DNA of 64,000 nt from Streptomyces sp. NBC_01275 (lineage in GTDB: Bacteria; Actinomycetota; Actinomycetes; Streptomycetales; Streptomycetaceae), in the NCBI RefSeq assembly GCF_026340655.1, contig NZ_JAPEOZ010000001.1, positions 7,440,001-7,504,000 of the forward strand, given 5' to 3'. The stretch's first letter is position 1. The number at the start of each line of letters is the position of its first letter. The position numbers were made by a program, and so were the translations under genes. This document shows, piece by piece, positions 61,836-64,000 of the stretch. The notes beneath the pieces are model-generated. The model searched no databases. It saw nothing but the letters and a program-made list of their open reading frames with translations, and was not told the origin of the DNA.

Positions 61836-63515
61836 TCAGGGCAGCAGGTCGATCGCGTCGATCGATGTGCCCGCGCTGAGGAAGGACGTCGTCCCCGAGC
61901 CGCTCGCCACGTAGATCTTCAGCTGGTTGTAGGCACTGGCATCGGTCAGCCAGGCGGACGCCGGGACGCTGTAGGTGAACGTGTAGTTGTTGCCCCGGTA
62001 GGAGCCCACGGTCAGCGACCGGGTGCTCGGCTGGGTGGGCGGCGAGGGGACGGCCGACGTCCAGGTGTCGTTGACGACGATCTGCGGACGGCCGTTGGCG
62101 TAGGCCGTCGTCACGCCGATGCGCAGGGTGTGCGCGGCGGCGGCCTGCGCCGCGGTCAGCTTGAAGTAGACGATGAGACCGCTGTTGACGTCCTTCCAGA
62201 GGTAGCAGGGGAAGGCGGACGTCTCGCTGCCGCTGCCGATGACGACGTTTCCGGTCCAGGCGGCGGCCCGGGGGTCGGACGGATGGGCGTACGTCATCAG
62301 GTCGGCGTTCTTGAAACCGCTCGGCGTGCCGTTCCAGTCGCCGATCCGCCAGATCGCGCTCGCGTTGCTCGGATCGTTGGAGGACGGGATCGCGATCGTG
62401 TTGAGGGTGGTCGTGCCGCCGGCGGACACGGTCGTCTGGGTGCTGTAGACAGCCAGCTCGCCCTTGAAGACCGTCAGCGTGTACGTCCCCGGCAGCACCC
62501 CGCCGACGGAGAAGTAGCCGTCCGAGGCCCGCGCCGAACCCCAGTACTGTGCCGCCGAGTTGGCCAGTCCGACCGTGTACGGGTAGGCCGTGTTCCGCCC
62601 GGTGATGCCGACGCCCGCGACCCTGCCCCGGCCGCTCGCGCCGACGTAGCCCGAGATGCCCAGCGAGTCCGCCCACGAGGTGGTCAGCGTGCCCGGGAAG
62701 AGGGACGAGGAGGGCGCCCCGCCGCCCGTGAAGGCGATGACGTAGGGGCCCTGGAGGCCGAAGCGCTGGGCCTCGGTCTGGTTCTCGCCGTAGTAGAGGA
62801 TCTCGTACAGACCGCCGCCGTCGGCGCTCTGGTGGCGCAGGAGGGAGCGGTAGAACGGGCCGCCGGAGGCCTTCTCGTGGTTGCTGCGCACGATCCACAG
62901 GCCGACGCCGCCGGCCGTCCAGCCGATGTAGTCGTAGTCGACGACGCGCACCTTGGAGTAGTGCTTGGAGCGGGTCTGGCCGTCGGACTTCGCGAACACG
63001 TCCGAGGCTTCGATGGTGCTGGTCGTGTACGTGTAGGAGTCGGGCTCGTCGTTGAGGAACAGGCCCTTCTTCACGCGCACGATGTAGCGGGTGGCCGAGA
63101 CGGAGGCGTCGGCCTTGTTGGTCCACAGATAGACGTTGTTCTCGCCGCTGCGGGCCGCGTAGTAGTGCTTGAGCGTGCCGTAGGCGACGGAGACGAGAAT
63201 CGTCGAGCCGGACTGACTGATCGTCACCGTCGAGGCGCCGAGGCCGGATTCGATGTGCGAGTTCTTGCCGTCGTAGCCCTGGTACTCGGTTCCCTTGTAG
63301 GCCAGCGAGGTCAGGTCGCCGTTGGTCTTGCTGACCTTGAAGACCAGGTCGGCGCCGGTGTCGACGACGTAGTTCGAGCCGTCGTCGGTGTAGCCGAAGG
63401 CCGCGGCGGACGCGCTCGGCGCGAGCGGCCCGGCGAGGGCGGCCGAGCCGGCGGCGGCAGCGGTGCCGAGGACGAAGGTGCGGCGTCGGACCGTGTGGCT
63501 GTCGGATCCGGACAT
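61836..63515 (-). CDS. PL4 rhamnogalacturonan lyase
   Basis: A 559-residue secreted polysaccharide lyase. A Tat-type signal peptide (RRRTFVLGTAAAAGSAAL) is followed by the PL4 catalytic beta-sandwich (DLVFKVSKTNGDLTSLAYKG; YDYIGWTAGGVGLWIV; NHEKASGGPFYRSLL), a fibronectin-like domain (SVGGVLPGTYTLTVFKGELA) and a C-terminal carbohydrate-binding domain (WRIGDWNGTPSGFKNADLMT). Such enzymes cut the rhamnogalacturonan-I backbone. It converges with the GH43 gene, 7 bp apart. Operators lie 55-135 bp upstream. Confidence 0.9.
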   Translation of the reverse strand: MSGSDSHTVRRRTFVLGTAAAAGSAALAGPLAPSASAAAFGYTDDGSNYVVDTGADLVFKVSKTNGDLTSLAYKGTEYQGYDGKNSHIESGLGASTVTISQSGSTILVSVAYGTLKHYYAARSGENNVYLWTNKADASVSATRYIVRVKKGLFLNDEPDSYTYTTSTIEASDVFAKSDGQTRSKHYSKVRVVDYDYIGWTAGGVGLWIVRSNHEKASGGPFYRSLLRHQSADGGGLYEILYYGENQTEAQRFGLQGPYVIAFTGGGAPSSSLFPGTLTTSWADSLGISGYVGASGRGRVAGVGITGRNTAYPYTVGLANSAAQYWGSARASDGYFSVGGVLPGTYTLTVFKGELAVYSTQTTVSAGGTTTLNTIAIPSSNDPSNASAIWRIGDWNGTPSGFKNADLMTYAHPSDPRAAAWTGNVVIGSGSETSAFPCYLWKDVNSGLIVYFKLTAAQAAAAHTLRIGVTTAYANGRPQIVVNDTWTSAVPSPPTQPSTRSLTVGSYRGNNYTFTYSVPASAWLTDASAYNQLKIYVASGSGTTSFLSAGTSIDAIDLLP

Positions 63516-63569
63516 GGGGGTGCCTCCTTCGGGAGGTGTGGGGGTGCGGGTGAGGGAGAGAGTGGCAGT

Positions 63570-63651
63570 TGAATCGATTTCGCGAAAGGGCTTTCACGTG
63601 CGGGAGGTTGGCAATCTTGTGAAATGAGTCCAAGGGCTAGAAAGCGCTTGC
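63570..63651. promoter_or_regulatory. LacI-type operators between PL4 and acetylesterase genes
   Basis: GAAAGGGCTTTC (63584-63595) and GAAAGCGCTTGC (63640-63651) lie in the divergent promoter region, with a weaker TGAATCGATTTC at 63570. The last strong site is identical to the one in front of lacI. The first is nearer the lyase start, the second nearer the acetylesterase start. Confidence 0.75.
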
Positions 63652-63706
63652 CAGAGGCGGTACGGTCCAGCCGCCAGGCCCTGTTGCCGTGACGGAGGAG
63701 TCGCAC

Positions 63707-64000
63707 GTGAGACGTTTCACCATCGCCGTGTCGGCGGCGCTGACCCTGACCGCCGCGCTGACGGCCATGCCCACCGCCCAGGCCCACGAAGGCCGAGGGC
63801 CGCTCGGCATGGCCGACTGCACCGCTGCCGCCTGCCACTTCGACGTCCCGCCCGGCACATACGACGTGAAGGTCCTCCTCGGCGGCGACGCCGAGTCGAG
63901 CACGAGCATCAGCGGAGAGACGCGGCGCGCCCTGCTCCCCGAGACCGCCGCCCCGGCCGGCGAGCGCGTCGCCCGCAGCTTCACCGTCAACGTCCGCACC
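63707..64000 (+). CDS. Rhamnogalacturonan acetylesterase, N-terminal part
   Basis: The first 98 residues of a secreted esterase cut by the window edge. The signal peptide ends PTAQAHE. The visible part, HFDVPPGTYDVKVLLGGD then STSISGETRRALLPE and FTVNVRT, matches the N-terminal beta-sandwich of CE12-type rhamnogalacturonan acetylesterases; the SGNH catalytic domain would follow outside. It removes acetyl groups that block RG-I lyases. GTG 63707 has GGAGG about 10 nt upstream. Confidence 0.82.
   Translation, partial: MRRFTIAVSAALTLTAALTAMPTAQAHEGRGPLGMADCTAAACHFDVPPGTYDVKVLLGGDAESSTSISGETRRALLPETAAPAGERVARSFTVNVRT

Overview
The window is chromosomal DNA from a Streptomyces-like actinomycete. 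The evidence is very high GC with strong third-position bias, dense overlapping operons, many GTG starts, Tat and lipoprotein signal peptides, a Streptomyces subtilisin-inhibitor gene, a SAV2148-family gene, a macrolide glycosyltransferase (mgt) and a sulfate-assimilation operon with an actinobacterial leader peptide. I see no insertion sequence, prophage, tRNA, rRNA, CRISPR array or classical antibiotic gene cluster.

Layout. 0-12.4 kb: end of an Xaa-Pro aminopeptidase, a phosphotransferase-fold protein without its catalytic Asp, and the treZ / treY / glgX genes that turn glycogen-type glucan into trehalose. Between treZ and treY lie a DUF1707-FHA protein, two paralogous M14 zinc carboxypeptidases, a subtilisin-type protease inhibitor, two tandem-repeat tracts and an acetyltransferase fragment. 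12.5-17 kb: a secreted protein with a copper amine oxidase, a HEPN-domain protein and a DEDDh exonuclease. 17-22 kb: a kinase-fold gene and a three-gene sugar ABC importer without its own ATPase, then a secreted DUF3152 metalloprotease-like protein. 22.2-25.1 kb: an AfsQ1-like response regulator, its kinase and a GerMN lipoprotein. 25-31.6 kb: mgt, an MMPL exporter, an aldo/keto reductase, a ketopantoate-reductase-like enzyme and a mycothiol-type DinB protein.

31.6-41.1 kb is one long minus-strand sulfur operon: leader peptide, sulfite reductase, a small zinc-ribbon protein, cysH, cysC, cysD, cysN, then the sulfonate importer ssuA-ssuB-ssuC and a CbiX-like chelatase that may serve the siroheme of the sulfite reductase. 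41-52 kb holds mixed enzymes and regulators (GNAT, GAF regulator, AidB-like flavoprotein, YihY membrane protein, AraC regulator, two VOC proteins, a lipoprotein, a PEP mutase/isocitrate lyase family enzyme).

52-64 kb looks like a plant cell-wall locus: a LacI regulator, a 2-hydroxyacid dehydrogenase, a type-B esterase, a large membrane-tethered beta-strand-repeat protein, a GH43 exo-galactanase with a ricin-type CBM13, a PL4 rhamnogalacturonan lyase and the start of a rhamnogalacturonan acetylesterase. A 12-bp palindrome of the GAAAGCGCTTGC type recurs in the promoter regions of the regulator, dehydrogenase, surface protein, lyase and acetylesterase, so these genes probably form one LacI regulon for rhamnogalacturonan-I/arabinogalactan use.

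Two themes recur. First, short tandem repeats sit at or just after stop codons (3.7, 5.8, 17.0, 53.5 and 56.6 kb). Second, decayed gene fragments lie in the longer intergenic gaps (7.5 kb GNAT, 48.2 kb NmrA-type, 56.7 kb LacI stub). Around ten genes also show a TAnnnT-type -10 box 6-8 nt before the start codon, as expected of leaderless transcripts.
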